Source of the DNA: Elusimicrobiota bacterium
GTDB lineage: Bacteria; Elusimicrobiota; Elusimicrobia; Elusimicrobiales; UBA9959
Direction: 5' to 3'
Assembly: GCA_016234365.1 (NCBI GenBank)
Contig: JACRER010000032.1
Span: 1-64,000 of the forward strand
DNA: 64,000 bases
A program made the position numbers and the translations under genes. Shown here one piece after another: positions 1-8,086 of the stretch; the stretch's first letter is position 1, and every line of letters begins with the position of its first letter. The notes below the pieces were generated by a model. That model made no database searches. It worked only from the letters and a program-made list of their open reading frames with translations, and was not told the origin of the DNA.

Positions 1-348
1 AGCCACAACGGTAGCGCCCAGCGTACCGGCCCCTATGTTGGTGGCGGTGATGGCGCCGGCGGCTATAGCGCCGGAATACACGCTGTTAACGGCCAGGGAG
101 GAGGCTACAACCTGCGAGCCCAGAAAGCCCACGCCCACGTTTGCGGCGGGCACGGAAGAAGCCACAACGGTAGCGCCCAGCGTACCGGCACCTATGCTGG
201 TGGCGGTGATGGCGCCGGCGGCTATAGCACCGGAATACACGCTGTTAACGGCCAGGGAGGAGGCCACTACCTGCGTGCCCAGTTTGCCCACGCCTATATT
301 TGCGGCGGGCACGGAGGAGGCCACTACAGAGGCGCCCAGCGTACCGGC
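1..348 (-). repeat. 159-bp tandem coding repeat (53 residues)
   Basis: Copies begin at 1, 160 and 319, giving an exact period of 159 bp; the third copy decays after about 30 bp. Each copy encodes units such as GAGTLGATVVASS and SVYSGAIAAGAIT, with an inner half-repeat of VVASS segments. The two full copies differ mainly at synonymous or conservative positions. The array continues off the left edge, so copy number is unknown. Confidence 0.85.
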
Positions 349-1581
349 GGAGATATTGGCCGCGGTCAGGCTAGTCAGGCTGGCGCCGCTCAGGGTGGCG
401 ATGTAAGTGGCGCTCAGGGCGGGAATCTTGCCAGTGGTGTCCACTATGTCCACGTTACCGGAGCCGGCCGTGATGCCGCCCGATACTTTGAGCGCGTCGG
501 CGGCGGTGCTGGTCATCGAGACCTTGTCGGTGGGCGCCACCAGGGAAACGGTGCCGGTGCCGCCGCCGGTCCAGGGGCTGGCGCCGCCGGAGGCCAGGGG
601 GTTCCAGGCGGCTCCGTTGGAGACGTAGAGCGTGGAGTTGCCGGTATTGAAGTAAATGGAACCGGCGCCGGGAGAAGCAAAACTGGGGGCGGACGCGTAG
701 CCGCCTACCCTGACCATGCCGCCGGCCGCGAGGTCGGTGGAGATGGTGATGGGGCCGCCGGCGGCAGAGCCGAAGGTCAGCGCCCCCGAATAGGTCCCGG
801 AGAGGCGCCCGTCGGCCAGCGTGCCTGAAGCCAGGTTGGAGGCGTTAAGAGCGGTAAGCGCGGAGCCGTCGAGGGCGGGCAGCTTGCCGGCGGGGTCCAG
901 CAGTAGCAGCTGGCTGTTGCCGTTGAAGGCGTTGCCTTGCAGCGTAACTGAGGAGGGGGCAAGCATTACGGAAGCGGTAGCCGCCGCTCCCGAGATATTG
1001 AACTGGGGCCCGTTGAAGTCCACCGTGGTGGCGGGGGTAAGCGCCAGAGCCCCGCCTTCGTTTACGGTCAGCGCACCGCCGGCCGCCAGTACGGAGCCGG
1101 GGACGTTCTTGAGCTGACTCCAGTCAACGGGGTTGGTGGCGGTATTCACGGTGGAAAGCGCGGAGGGGTCCTTCTCCAGGGCCGACAGGTAGACCGTGGC
1201 CCCGGGGGCCAGCGACTGCGCCACAAGCGCGTAGGGGGCGCTCACCACCGTCTCGCGGGGGGAAAGCAGCGTGCCGTCCACGGAGATCTCCACGAACCGC
1301 GCCCCGGAGAACGTGCCGGTGGAAAGGTTGGCGGGGGCGCCGGTCTCCAGCACTACGCTGAAGACGCCGTTGGTAACCGCCACCGATTCTGTCTGGCTGG
1401 TCCAGAGCAGTGTGCCGCCGGTCAGGGCGTCGTAGATCTTGAAGACGAAGGCCCTGGTGCCAGTTGCGGGCGAGCCGCCGTCGTCCAGCCTTCCCTGGAA
1501 ACTTACCCGGTAGGGTACGGCGGCCTGCGCGGCGGCCAGGCCGGCCGCGAAAAGGGCTGAAAATATAAGTATACGTTTCAT
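1..1581 (-). CDS. Repeat-rich secreted surface protein, C-terminus beyond left edge
   Basis: Reading the minus strand from ATG at 1581 gives an open frame that runs off the window, so only the first 527 residues are seen. A signal peptide (MKRILIFSALFAAGLAAAQA) is followed by a roughly 90-residue beta-rich domain beginning PYRVSFQGRL and containing FKIYDALTGGTLLW, a type common at the N-terminus of large tail-fibre-like surface proteins of uncultured bacteria. After that the protein is low-complexity (Ala, Gly, Ser, Thr, Val) and ends in 53-residue tandem repeats. A good AGGAG ribosome site lies just upstream. The next genes upstream encode FlgD-Ig-like and PorV-like proteins, which suggests export to the cell surface. 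Precise function is unknown. Confidence 0.75.
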   Translation of the reverse strand, partial: MKRILIFSALFAAGLAAAQAAVPYRVSFQGRLDDGGSPATGTRAFVFKIYDALTGGTLLWTSQTESVAVTNGVFSVVLETGAPANLSTGTFSGARFVEISVDGTLLSPRETVVSAPYALVAQSLAPGATVYLSALEKDPSALSTVNTATNPVDWSQLKNVPGSVLAAGGALTVNEGGALALTPATTVDFNGPQFNISGAAATASVMLAPSSVTLQGNAFNGNSQLLLLDPAGKLPALDGSALTALNASNLASGTLADGRLSGTYSGALTFGSAAGGPITISTDLAAGGMVRVGGYASAPSFASPGAGSIYFNTGNSTLYVSNGAAWNPLASGGASPWTGGGTGTVSLVAPTDKVSMTSTAADALKVSGGITAGSGNVDIVDTTGKIPALSATYIATLSGASLTSLTAANISAGTLGASVVASSVPAANIGVGKLGTQVVASSLAVNSVYSGAIAAGAITATSIGAGTLGATVVASSVPAANVGVGFLGSQVVASSLAVNSVYSGAIAAGAITATNIGAGTLGATVVA

Positions 1582-1607
1582 CTTGCTGTCTCCTTGAAAT
1601 CTATCCA

Positions 1608-2141
1608 CTACCGTATGACCATCAACTTGCCCTTCTTGGAACTATGGCCGGCCTTGATGACGTAAATGAAGACGCCGCTGGCCAGCTGTTCGCCGCGGGA
1701 GTTCCTGACGTCCCAGTCTATGTAGTCGTTGGCGTCGGACTTGCTGATGGCTTTCACCAGTTCGCCCGCTATCGTGTAGATCTTTATTTCCGCTTTCTGC
1801 GTCAGGTCCTGGAAGCGGATGGTAGTATGCCCGGCGGAAGGTTTGAACGGCACGGGGTAGCAGTGGGCCAGGGAAAGATCGGGGGCGGACGCGCTTATGA
1901 CCACGATCGCGGGGACTATGCCGCCGGACAGGGAAAGCGTGCCGCCGCTCATGGCCGTGCCGGAAGTGTTCTGGCCTATGGCCGAAGCCTGCAGGGAAAG
2001 GGTGCCGCCAGAAGATACCGTGCCGGCCCCTGAAGTGGTAGTAACGGCGGAGACCGTCAGCGAACCGCCGCTGAGCACGCTGGCCCGCGCCGGGGCGGCC
2101 AGGGCCAGGGAGGCGAGCAGGAACGTCGCGCAGCGGGTCAT
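1608..2141 (-). CDS. Secreted protein with FlgD-Ig-like C-terminal domain
   Basis: The 177-residue product has a signal peptide (MTRCATFLLASLALAAPARA), a short Gly/Ser/Thr repeat region (GGTLSL and GGSLTV units) and a C-terminal domain from about residue 85. That domain carries the pattern of FlgD-Ig-like domains and of type IX secretion sorting domains: YPVPFKPSAGHTTIRF, then IKIYTIAGELV, WDVRNSRGEQLASGVFIY and a final GKLMVIR. It overlaps the preceding PorV-like gene by four bases (ATGA), so the two are translationally coupled. The likely role is a surface-anchored or sorted protein. A type IX route is inference only, because no core secretion gene is in the window. Confidence 0.7.
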   Translation of the reverse strand: MTRCATFLLASLALAAPARASVLSGGSLTVSAVTTTSGAGTVSSGGTLSLQASAIGQNTSGTAMSGGTLSLSGGIVPAIVVISASAPDLSLAHCYPVPFKPSAGHTTIRFQDLTQKAEIKIYTIAGELVKAISKSDANDYIDWDVRNSRGEQLASGVFIYVIKAGHSSKKGKLMVIR

Positions 2142-3394
2142 TCTTTTTCCTCCGTCGCGCGCAGCGCGGCTTTCATTTCGGCGCTCGCGGCCGGGTCGGT
2201 TTCACGGCGCAGCGCGGCCTTTATGGCGGCGGCCGCAGCTGAGCGCAGGTCTTCGCGCCCGGACTCCAGCAGCGGCAGCAGCAGTTCTTTGGATTTTTTC
2301 CAGTTGGCTGTGCCGAGTTCGTGTATCACGGCCAGGCGCTCCTGCGTTTTTCCCGAATTCAAAATATCCTTGTAGGCCGCCGCCGGGATCTCCTGCGGGT
2401 CCTTAAGTTCCTGCGCTTCTATGGCGGGGCGCTTGCCTGGGCGGCGGGTTGCCTCCGGGCCAAAGCGGTAAAGGAGGCCTATCTTGTGTATGGCGCCAAG
2501 GTCGTAAGTGCTGCTGAAGGAATAGTCCACCTCCTTGGCGTTGCCGGAGTAGGCCGGTACCTTAAGGCCGAAGCCGAGGCTGAAGCCCTGCGCCACCTCG
2601 CCGAAAGAATTGAAGCCGCCGCGTAGCGTGAACAGCCTGGCGACGGACTTTTCCACGCCGGCGGCCATGTAACCCGGGCCGTCGTCGGGGAAACCCCAGG
2701 CGGCCGAAACCGTAACGGCACCGCTCTCGGCGGGCAGCCGGTAAGCGCCGCCGGCTTTCACCGTGCGCGCCTGCCGGAAACCCTGGTCGATGAACTTGAG
2801 TTTGGTGGAGTAAACATTGTCGGCGGCCACCGCCAGGCTCAGGCCGTCGCCGTAAGGTTTAAGGAGCAGGCCCGCGTCTATGCCGTAGCCGTTGGCGGAT
2901 TCGGAATCGAGTTTCTGCGTTACGCTGCGGGCAGTGACGCCGTAGAGCAGCGCGTCGAAGGAATCGTTGCCGACCGGTAGGGAGTTGGCGTAAGAGAGGC
3001 TGGCGGCCAGGTCGTAGGCGGAGACTGACCCTGTGCGCGCGTCCGCGGCGCTGTAGGATGGGAAAGGGGGGATGGAAAGATAGTTGACCGCCGCGCCGAC
3101 CGCGCCGCTGCCCACGGGCGAGGCCGCGGCGAACCACTGCTGCGTGATATCCTCGAAGTATTTGTTATGCGAGAGGACCAACTGCGGGGAACCGAGCTGG
3201 GCCAGCCCGGCCGGGTTGTAGTAGGCCGCCGAGGGATCGTCGGCCACGGCCATGAAAGAAGCGCCCGAGGCCGTCTGGCGGGCCCCTACGGGGATCTTTA
3301 AAAAGTTGGCTGAAGTGGCGCCGGGACCGGCGGCCGAGGCCGCGGAACAAAGACTGGATAGCAGTACAAGGACCTTAAAGCCGCCTGTACTCAT
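2138..3394 (-). CDS. PorV/PorQ-like outer-membrane beta-barrel protein (UPF0164 type)
   Basis: The 418-residue protein has a signal peptide and the family-typical start of the barrel: FLKIPVGARQTASG, then MAVADDPSAAYYNPAGLAQL. Alternating hydrophobic strands continue to about residue 310 (YRFGPE). A helical, Lys/Ala/Glu-rich tail of about 100 residues, HEAT-like in character, follows (AVIHELGTANWKKSKELLLP). PorV in Bacteroidota escorts type IX substrates, and many uncultured phyla carry homologues without a proven role. It is first in a unit with the FlgD-Ig-like gene. The ATG at 3394 has only a weak ribosome site (GGCGG). Confidence 0.75.
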   Translation of the reverse strand: MSTGGFKVLVLLSSLCSAASAAGPGATSANFLKIPVGARQTASGASFMAVADDPSAAYYNPAGLAQLGSPQLVLSHNKYFEDITQQWFAAASPVGSGAVGAAVNYLSIPPFPSYSAADARTGSVSAYDLAASLSYANSLPVGNDSFDALLYGVTARSVTQKLDSESANGYGIDAGLLLKPYGDGLSLAVAADNVYSTKLKFIDQGFRQARTVKAGGAYRLPAESGAVTVSAAWGFPDDGPGYMAAGVEKSVARLFTLRGGFNSFGEVAQGFSLGFGLKVPAYSGNAKEVDYSFSSTYDLGAIHKIGLLYRFGPEATRRPGKRPAIEAQELKDPQEIPAAAYKDILNSGKTQERLAVIHELGTANWKKSKELLLPLLESGREDLRSAAAAAIKAALRRETDPAASAEMKAALRATEEKE

Positions 3395-3439
3395 TTCCGC
3401 CGTTTACCCACCCAAAAAGTTTCACCGTTATATTTTAAC

Positions 3440-3459
3440 AAATAATTTATAAATTATTT
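3440..3459. promoter_or_regulatory. 20-bp perfect palindrome between divergent genes
   Basis: The AT-rich sequence AAATAATTTATAAATTATTT reads identically on both strands and sits in the 118-bp gap between the PorV-like gene and the PAP2 phosphatase gene, which diverge from it. A dimeric regulator could bind here to control one or both genes. No regulator gene is adjacent, so the ligand is unknown. Confidence 0.45.
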
Positions 3460-3512
3460 CGGACTTTTGGGGCGTCGGGCCGAGCGCCAAAGCCGCTAGT
3501 TTTTGTAGAATC

Positions 3513-4223
3513 ATGGATATGAAGAAGTTCCTCTTTCCGCTCCTGGTTTCACTCGTACTGCTGCCGGCGCGCGCTCCTGCCGCCGAGTGGGTTATCCGCC
3601 AGAGCACGTATTACGTCACGGCGGCGCAGCAGGCTTTTCCCGATTTCCCCGCGCCTCCGGCCGCCGGCTCTAAAGCCGACCGTGCGGACCTGGCACTCCT
3701 GAAGGAGTGGCAGCTTAAGCGGACCCCTGAAGATTGCGCGCGCGCCAATGCCGGCGCCCACGCCGAGTTCAAGGAGTTCTTCGGCGACATCAGCCCTTTC
3801 ACGGACCCGCTGCCCCCCGTCGCGGCGGAAATACTGGGGCGAGTGAAAGCCGATACGGATTGGGCGGTGTCGGGGGTGAAGGAGCGGTTCAAGCGGCCGC
3901 GGCCTTTCCTGCGCGACCCGTCGCTGGAACCCTGCCTGGGCCGCGTTCCCGGGCTGGCCTATCCCAGCGGCCATGCCACCATCTCGCGCGTCTTCGCGCT
4001 GCTGTTGTCCGACCTGGTTCCTGCGCGGCGCAAAGACTTTCTGGCCCGCTCCAACGAGGCCGCTCTGGACCGGGTCATCGGGGGCGTGCACCACCCGTCC
4101 GATATCGAGGCCGGCAAACGCCTGGCCGACCGGCTTTATGCCGCCTACAAGAAGAGCGCCCCGTTCGTGGCCGATATGAAGGTCCTCAAGTCGCTGCTGG
4201 CCAAGAGCGGCGCCGCGCGATGA
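3513..4223 (+). CDS. PAP2-family secreted acid phosphatase
   Basis: The 236-residue product has a signal peptide (MKKFLFPLLVSLVLLPARAPA) and the complete three-part phosphatase signature of the PAP2/class A acid phosphatase family. These parts are KERFKRPRP (K-x6-RP), then YPSGHATISR (PSGH), then DRVIGGVHHPSD (R-x5-H-x3-D). It should act in the periplasm on phosphomonoesters, or on lipid phosphates like related membrane enzymes; it lacks the usual six membrane helices, which favours a soluble class A-like enzyme. Two in-frame ATGs exist (3513 and 3519). A TAGAAT box at 3506-3511 makes the second a candidate leaderless start. It overlaps the MATE gene by four bases. Confidence 0.85.
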   Translation: MDMKKFLFPLLVSLVLLPARAPAAEWVIRQSTYYVTAAQQAFPDFPAPPAAGSKADRADLALLKEWQLKRTPEDCARANAGAHAEFKEFFGDISPFTDPLPPVAAEILGRVKADTDWAVSGVKERFKRPRPFLRDPSLEPCLGRVPGLAYPSGHATISRVFALLLSDLVPARRKDFLARSNEAALDRVIGGVHHPSDIEAGKRLADRLYAAYKKSAPFVADMKVLKSLLAKSGAAR

Positions 4224-5614
4224 AGGACCTTACCGAGGGCCACGAGGGACGCCTGATCTGGGATTTTACCCTGCCGATGCTGGCGGGCAACGTGCTGCAG
4301 CAGTCCTATAACGTAGTGGACAGCATCATAGTCGGCCGCGCCATCGGCAAGAGCGCGCTGGCCGCCGTCGGGGCCAGCTTCCCTATACTCTTCTTGCTGA
4401 TCTCGCTCATCATCGGCGCTACGATGGGTTTCTCCATTCTCATCTCGCAGTTCTTCGGGGCGAAGGACATGGCCCGCGTTCGCAGGACGATAGACACCTC
4501 GTACATCTTCCTGTTCGCGGCTTCGCTGCTGATGACGGCCGCCGGGCTGCTTTTTTCCGAGAGCATCCTGCGGCTGCTGAATACCCCGGCGGAGATCCTG
4601 CCGCAGGCCCTGACCTTCCTGCATATCACCTTCGGCGGGCTTGTCTTCCTGTTCGGCTACGGCTCCGTCAGCGCTATCCTGCGCGGCCTCGGTGATTCCA
4701 AAACGCCGCTCTATATCCTGGTCTGTTCCACTTTGCTGAACGCAGGTCTGGCCGCGTTCTTCGTGATCGGCCTGGGCTGGGGCATAGCCGGCTCGGCGTG
4801 GGCAACGCTGCTGGCGCAGGGGCTTTCGTTCGTGGGAGCCGCCTTCTACCTGAACCGGACGCACCCTGTGCTGAAGTTCCGGCTGCGCGGGCTGGAGTTC
4901 GATCGCGCCATATTCAGAAAGGCGCTCGCCATCGGCCTGCCGTCCGGAGTGCAGCAGATGCTGGCGGCCGGCGGTATGATGGTGCTGACCCGGCTGGTAA
5001 ACGGCTTCGGCACCGACGCGATGGCCGGTTACACGGCCGCCGGGCGCGTGGACACCTTCGCCGTGATGCCGGCGATGAGCCTGTCGGCGGCCATCTCCAC
5101 TTTCGTCGGGCAGAACATCGGCGCCGGGCATATGGAACGGGTCCGCAACGGCCTGAAGGCGGCGCTGCTGATCTCGGCCGCCACCTCGCTGCTGACCACG
5201 CTGGCAGTGATTGTGTTCGGCTGGCACCTGATAGCCATGTTCAATCCCGACCCCGCGGTGGTCGCGGTGGGCGCGCGCTACCTGCTGATCGCCGGCGGCT
5301 TCTATATCGTCTTCTCCAGCATGTTCGTGGTGAACGGCGCGCTGCGCGGCGCCGGAGACACCTTCGTGCCGATGCTGGTAACGGTGCTGGCGCTCTGGGT
5401 CATCCGGGTGCCGGTCTCGACGGTGCTCGCCGGCCGCATAGGCCTGGACGGCATCTGGTGGGGGGCGCCCGTGGCCTGGTGCGCAGGCCTGGCTTTCTCT
5501 GCGGGCTATTTCGCAACCGGGCGCTGGGAGCGCCTGGCCGCGGCCCGGCCGGCTCCCGCGCCGGAACCGCCTCCGGAGGAAGAAGAAGCGGAGTGGAACG
5601 TCTCTAAATTCTAG
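4220..5614 (+). CDS. MATE-family multidrug/sodium antiporter
   Basis: The 464-residue protein has about twelve hydrophobic segments and the MATE N-terminal signature region (LPMLAGNVLQQSYNVVDSI, then GRAIGKSALAAVG). The paired-half motifs ILRGLGDSKTPL and ALRGAGDTFVPM mark the internal duplication. It probably exports cationic compounds using a Na+ or H+ gradient. The ATG at 4220 overlaps the stop of the phosphatase gene; the frame is open further upstream, but only as an antisense-like reading of that gene. The C-terminus is Pro/Glu-rich and cytoplasmic. Confidence 0.88.
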   Translation: MKDLTEGHEGRLIWDFTLPMLAGNVLQQSYNVVDSIIVGRAIGKSALAAVGASFPILFLLISLIIGATMGFSILISQFFGAKDMARVRRTIDTSYIFLFAASLLMTAAGLLFSESILRLLNTPAEILPQALTFLHITFGGLVFLFGYGSVSAILRGLGDSKTPLYILVCSTLLNAGLAAFFVIGLGWGIAGSAWATLLAQGLSFVGAAFYLNRTHPVLKFRLRGLEFDRAIFRKALAIGLPSGVQQMLAAGGMMVLTRLVNGFGTDAMAGYTAAGRVDTFAVMPAMSLSAAISTFVGQNIGAGHMERVRNGLKAALLISAATSLLTTLAVIVFGWHLIAMFNPDPAVVAVGARYLLIAGGFYIVFSSMFVVNGALRGAGDTFVPMLVTVLALWVIRVPVSTVLAGRIGLDGIWWGAPVAWCAGLAFSAGYFATGRWERLAAARPAPAPEPPPEEEEAEWNVSKF

Positions 5615-5622
5615 GAGTCCTA

Positions 5623-5982
5623 ATGGGCGACAACGACAGACTGGTCTATTCTACCGGGCCCGACGGGACCGTGAAGTGTCCCAGTTGCGGACGTACGCCT
5701 TGCGAATGCTCCGAAGGTCTGGCCGGGGAACTCCGCAAGCGGACCCAGACCGAGCCGGTGCGCGTGCAGTTCCGCCGGACCGGCAAGGGCAGCGGACTTA
5801 CGCTCATAGAGAAACTGCCCATGCACCCCGCCGGCAAGGAAGAGCTGCTGAGTAAGTTCAAGAAGAGGCTCGGTGTGGGCGGCACGCTGAAAGACGGCAT
5901 CCTGGAACTGCAGGGCGACCGCAGGGCTTTTGTGAAAACAGAGCTGGAAGCCGCCGGCTACAAGGTCCGGCTTATCGGCTGA
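5623..5982 (+). CDS. yciH: SUI1/eIF1-like translation factor (YciH family)
   Basis: The 119-residue protein has a short Cys-containing N-terminus (CPSCGRTPCEC, a possible small zinc knuckle at residues 20-30) followed by the SUI1 fold: TLIEKLPMHPAGKEELLSKF, LGVGGTLKDG, ILELQGDRR. Bacterial YciH is related to eIF1 and affects initiation-codon discrimination in vitro. An AGGAG site precedes the ATG by a normal distance. It lies nine bases after the MATE gene and converges with the Hint/Tim44 gene, whose last codon is only three bases away. Confidence 0.88.
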   Translation: MGDNDRLVYSTGPDGTVKCPSCGRTPCECSEGLAGELRKRTQTEPVRVQFRRTGKGSGLTLIEKLPMHPAGKEELLSKFKKRLGVGGTLKDGILELQGDRRAFVKTELEAAGYKVRLIG

Positions 5983-5985
5983 AGT

Positions 5986-6288
5986 TCAGCCTTTCCAATA
6001 CCATTCTATCTGCACCGGGGTCGGCGCGGCGTCGGCCTGGCAGGCGTCGCCGCCCTCCTGGTTAATCCTTGGCAGGATATCCTTTAACAGCCAGTGAGCG
6101 TTAGTTCCGCGGCCAAAAACCCAATACTCCGTGAACGGTTCGGGGCCGGCGTCCTTGTGGAGCTGTTTGCCCTCGTGCGTCAGCGAGCGCCTTGCGCTGG
6201 CGTTGATGCGGGCGGTGAATTCGTCGGGGCCGGACTTGGAGGTGAGCACTATGTCGGCCTTCATTGTGTAAAGGTCCCCGAAGTCGAA
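5986..6288 (-). pseudogene. In-frame continuation of the Tim44-like domain after a TAG codon
   Basis: Immediately after the TAG (6289-6291) that ends the Hint/Tim44 frame, the same frame stays open for 100 codons to a TGA at 5986. The encoded sequence continues the second Tim44-like domain: the strand VLTSKS, then FTEYWVFGRGTNAHWLLKDI, which matches the first copy's FQEFWTFRLFNGRWVPARI. An ATG at 6264 is present but has no good ribosome site and would start in mid-domain. The simplest reading is a nonsense mutation or sequencing error; stop-codon readthrough is the alternative. Confidence 0.6.
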
Positions 6289-7701
6289 CTAGTAGCATTT
6301 CGCCGTCCTCTCCGAGATGAGCGACTTGAGTTTGTGAAGCGTTTCAGGGAAGAGCGCGTCGGCCTGCAGCAGGCCGGCGTCGCCTTTTTCCCAGGCGGCG
6401 TAGACGTTGAGGAAAGCCAGCGTGGCGGCTATTTCCATGCGCTGCCGGTCCCAGGGATCGCCGGAGGAATCGTACGAGGCGGGCTGTTCAGGCCGTGCGG
6501 CGGCCGCCGCGGCGGCGACCCCGGCGGCAATGCCGACGGCGGCGATGACCGGGGAGGGGGCGCCCGGCTTTTCCGGGAGGTTCGGCGCGGTAAGGATATA
6601 ATCCTCGCTGGTCTGGTCTATGCGCGCAGGCACCCAGCGCCCGTTGAAGAGCCGGAAGGTCCAGAACTCCTGGAAGGTGTGCGGGAAGCGGCTGCCGCTT
6701 ACCAGCGTGCCCGAGCCCTCGTTAACGGTGTAGTCGCAGGCCGAGGCGGTGATAAGCACCGTGAAGGAGCGGTCCGCCTCTCCGGGTGTGTACCTGACAT
6801 GTACGAAATCCATGCCGCGTACGGATACGTTCTCCATACGGTTGATCACGCCTTTGGCCAGCATGGCGTCGGTCTTGTTGGTGTGGCTGGCGTAGAGTCC
6901 CGGGTCGATGCGGGACTGCAGCGGGCCGTAGTCGCGCGCTTCCCAGGCCGCCTGCATGTCCAGGAAAATGCCCTGCACCAGTTGGCGCAGCGTTTCCGGT
7001 TCTACCGCCGGATCCGAAGCGGCCAGCGCGGAGAGTATCTCTTTTGTCTGCTGCGCCCTGCCCGCGGTCTGCGTCCCGGAAATGATCTTTTCCGGAGGCG
7101 GGCTGGAGATCATCATATCCTTAAGCTTGGAGATCAGCACGAACGGGAGCATCAGCAGGATAAAGATCAGGTCGAACTTGCTGCGGCCGCGGCTATGGTA
7201 GCCGCCGCCGTAGCCGCCCATGTTGTGCACCACGAACCCGTTGGCGATGAAGGTGTGCGGGGGGGCGACCTCGAGATTGTAGACGTCGGTTTCGCGGCCG
7301 GGCTTCAGTTTTTTTATTTTCGTCCAGGCCAGTTTGCCGTCGCGCAGCATGCCCACTTCGTCGCCGGGTTCAAGGTTCGCGGCTTCGGTAAAGCCGTCCC
7401 TGGTAAGGAAAGGGTGTTCGGGCGTGGTCACCACGCGCCCCAGCGGCGTGATAACGGTAAGCAGCCGGGCCTTTTTTTTGAAGAACTCTTTTACCGCCAC
7501 TTCCATTACGCGCCCGTCAGCATAGGCCAGCACCAGGTCGCCGGGGCGTACCGCCTCTATGATCACGCCCCCCGCGGTGGTGGATACCAGCGTGCCGGCC
7601 GCGAAACAGCCTCCTCCTCCGCCTCCACCGCCGCCTCCGGCGCGCGGCCAGGCCGGCGCGCAGGGCGCGCAGAGGAGCAGGGCGGCCAGCAGGTACTTCA
7701 T
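6289..7701 (-). CDS. Hint (intein-like) domain fused to Tim44-like membrane protein, stopped by TAG
   Basis: The 470-residue frame has a signal peptide (1-20), ten consecutive Gly codons (22-31) and a Hint autoprocessing domain from Cys32 to His159-Asn160. The Hint domain shows CFAAGTLV, the TTPEHPF block with its Thr and His, and FVVHN at its end. Residue +1 is Met, not Cys, Ser or Thr, so ordinary splicing is not expected; cleavage like bacterial intein-like domains fits better. A membrane segment (about 176-194) and a Tim44-like domain (about 225-370) follow. A second Tim44-like domain begins near 418 and is cut by TAG at 6289. It lies five bases after the small membrane-protein gene. Confidence 0.75.
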   Translation of the reverse strand: MKYLLAALLLCAPCAPAWPRAGGGGGGGGGGCFAAGTLVSTTAGGVIIEAVRPGDLVLAYADGRVMEVAVKEFFKKKARLLTVITPLGRVVTTPEHPFLTRDGFTEAANLEPGDEVGMLRDGKLAWTKIKKLKPGRETDVYNLEVAPPHTFIANGFVVHNMGGYGGGYHSRGRSKFDLIFILLMLPFVLISKLKDMMISSPPPEKIISGTQTAGRAQQTKEILSALAASDPAVEPETLRQLVQGIFLDMQAAWEARDYGPLQSRIDPGLYASHTNKTDAMLAKGVINRMENVSVRGMDFVHVRYTPGEADRSFTVLITASACDYTVNEGSGTLVSGSRFPHTFQEFWTFRLFNGRWVPARIDQTSEDYILTAPNLPEKPGAPSPVIAAVGIAAGVAAAAAAARPEQPASYDSSGDPWDRQRMEIAATLAFLNVYAAWEKGDAGLLQADALFPETLHKLKSLISERTAKCY

Positions 7702-7706
7702 GGGAT

Positions 7707-7976
7707 TTACCGCAGGGCGGCCAGCATGGCGCCCAGCACGGCCGCCGCAATTATCAGGCTGACGCCCAGGATGGCGGCTGAAACTATGCGGCCGAAGTAG
7801 TCGGCCACCGCGCGGTTGCCGCGGACTATTTCCTTCCCCTCGTCTATGTTAGGGGTGATCTTGTCGAAGACGGCCGGGATGCGGGCGGAAATGCGGATGA
7901 GCAGTATGGCCCCTATGGCCGCTCCGGCCATGGCGAAGACCAGTGCCCAGCCGATATCTATCAAAGTTCCTATCAT
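7707..7976 (-). CDS. Small two-TM membrane protein, DUF350-like
   Basis: The 89-residue product starts at the ATG at 7976, which has a GGAGG site five bases upstream; an open frame reaching 8036 lacks such a site. It has hydrophobic segments at about 8-28 and 64-87, separated by a charged loop (DEGKEIVRGNRAVADYFGR). That loop and the GVSLIIAAAVLGAML helix resemble half of a DUF350 protein. It is transcribed just ahead of the Hint/Tim44 gene and is probably part of the same membrane system. Function is unknown. Confidence 0.7.
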   Translation of the reverse strand: MIGTLIDIGWALVFAMAGAAIGAILLIRISARIPAVFDKITPNIDEGKEIVRGNRAVADYFGRIVSAAILGVSLIIAAAVLGAMLAALR

Positions 7977-8086
7977 AAAAGCCTCCAGCGCAGCGTTGCC
8001 GTTAAGTGTATATTTTTTGCGCTGGGCTGTCACCACGTTAAAATGATAAAATATAACCCGTAGGCAGTCCCGGCATCCTGATCCAG

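Noticed and set aside
1-348. Possible CRISPR array in the left-edge repeats
   Set aside because: Repeat period is 159 bp, repeats are contiguous, in frame and protein-coding, with no unique spacers.
3734-4219. Open frame extending the MATE gene 162 codons upstream
   Set aside because: The extension is an alternative frame of the PAP2 phosphatase gene, whose catalytic motifs prove its own frame.
6289-6291. TAG reassigned to an amino acid genome-wide
   Set aside because: Several intact genes in the window end with TAG at the expected family C-terminus (MATE at 5614, typA, Nudix, squalene-synthase-like).
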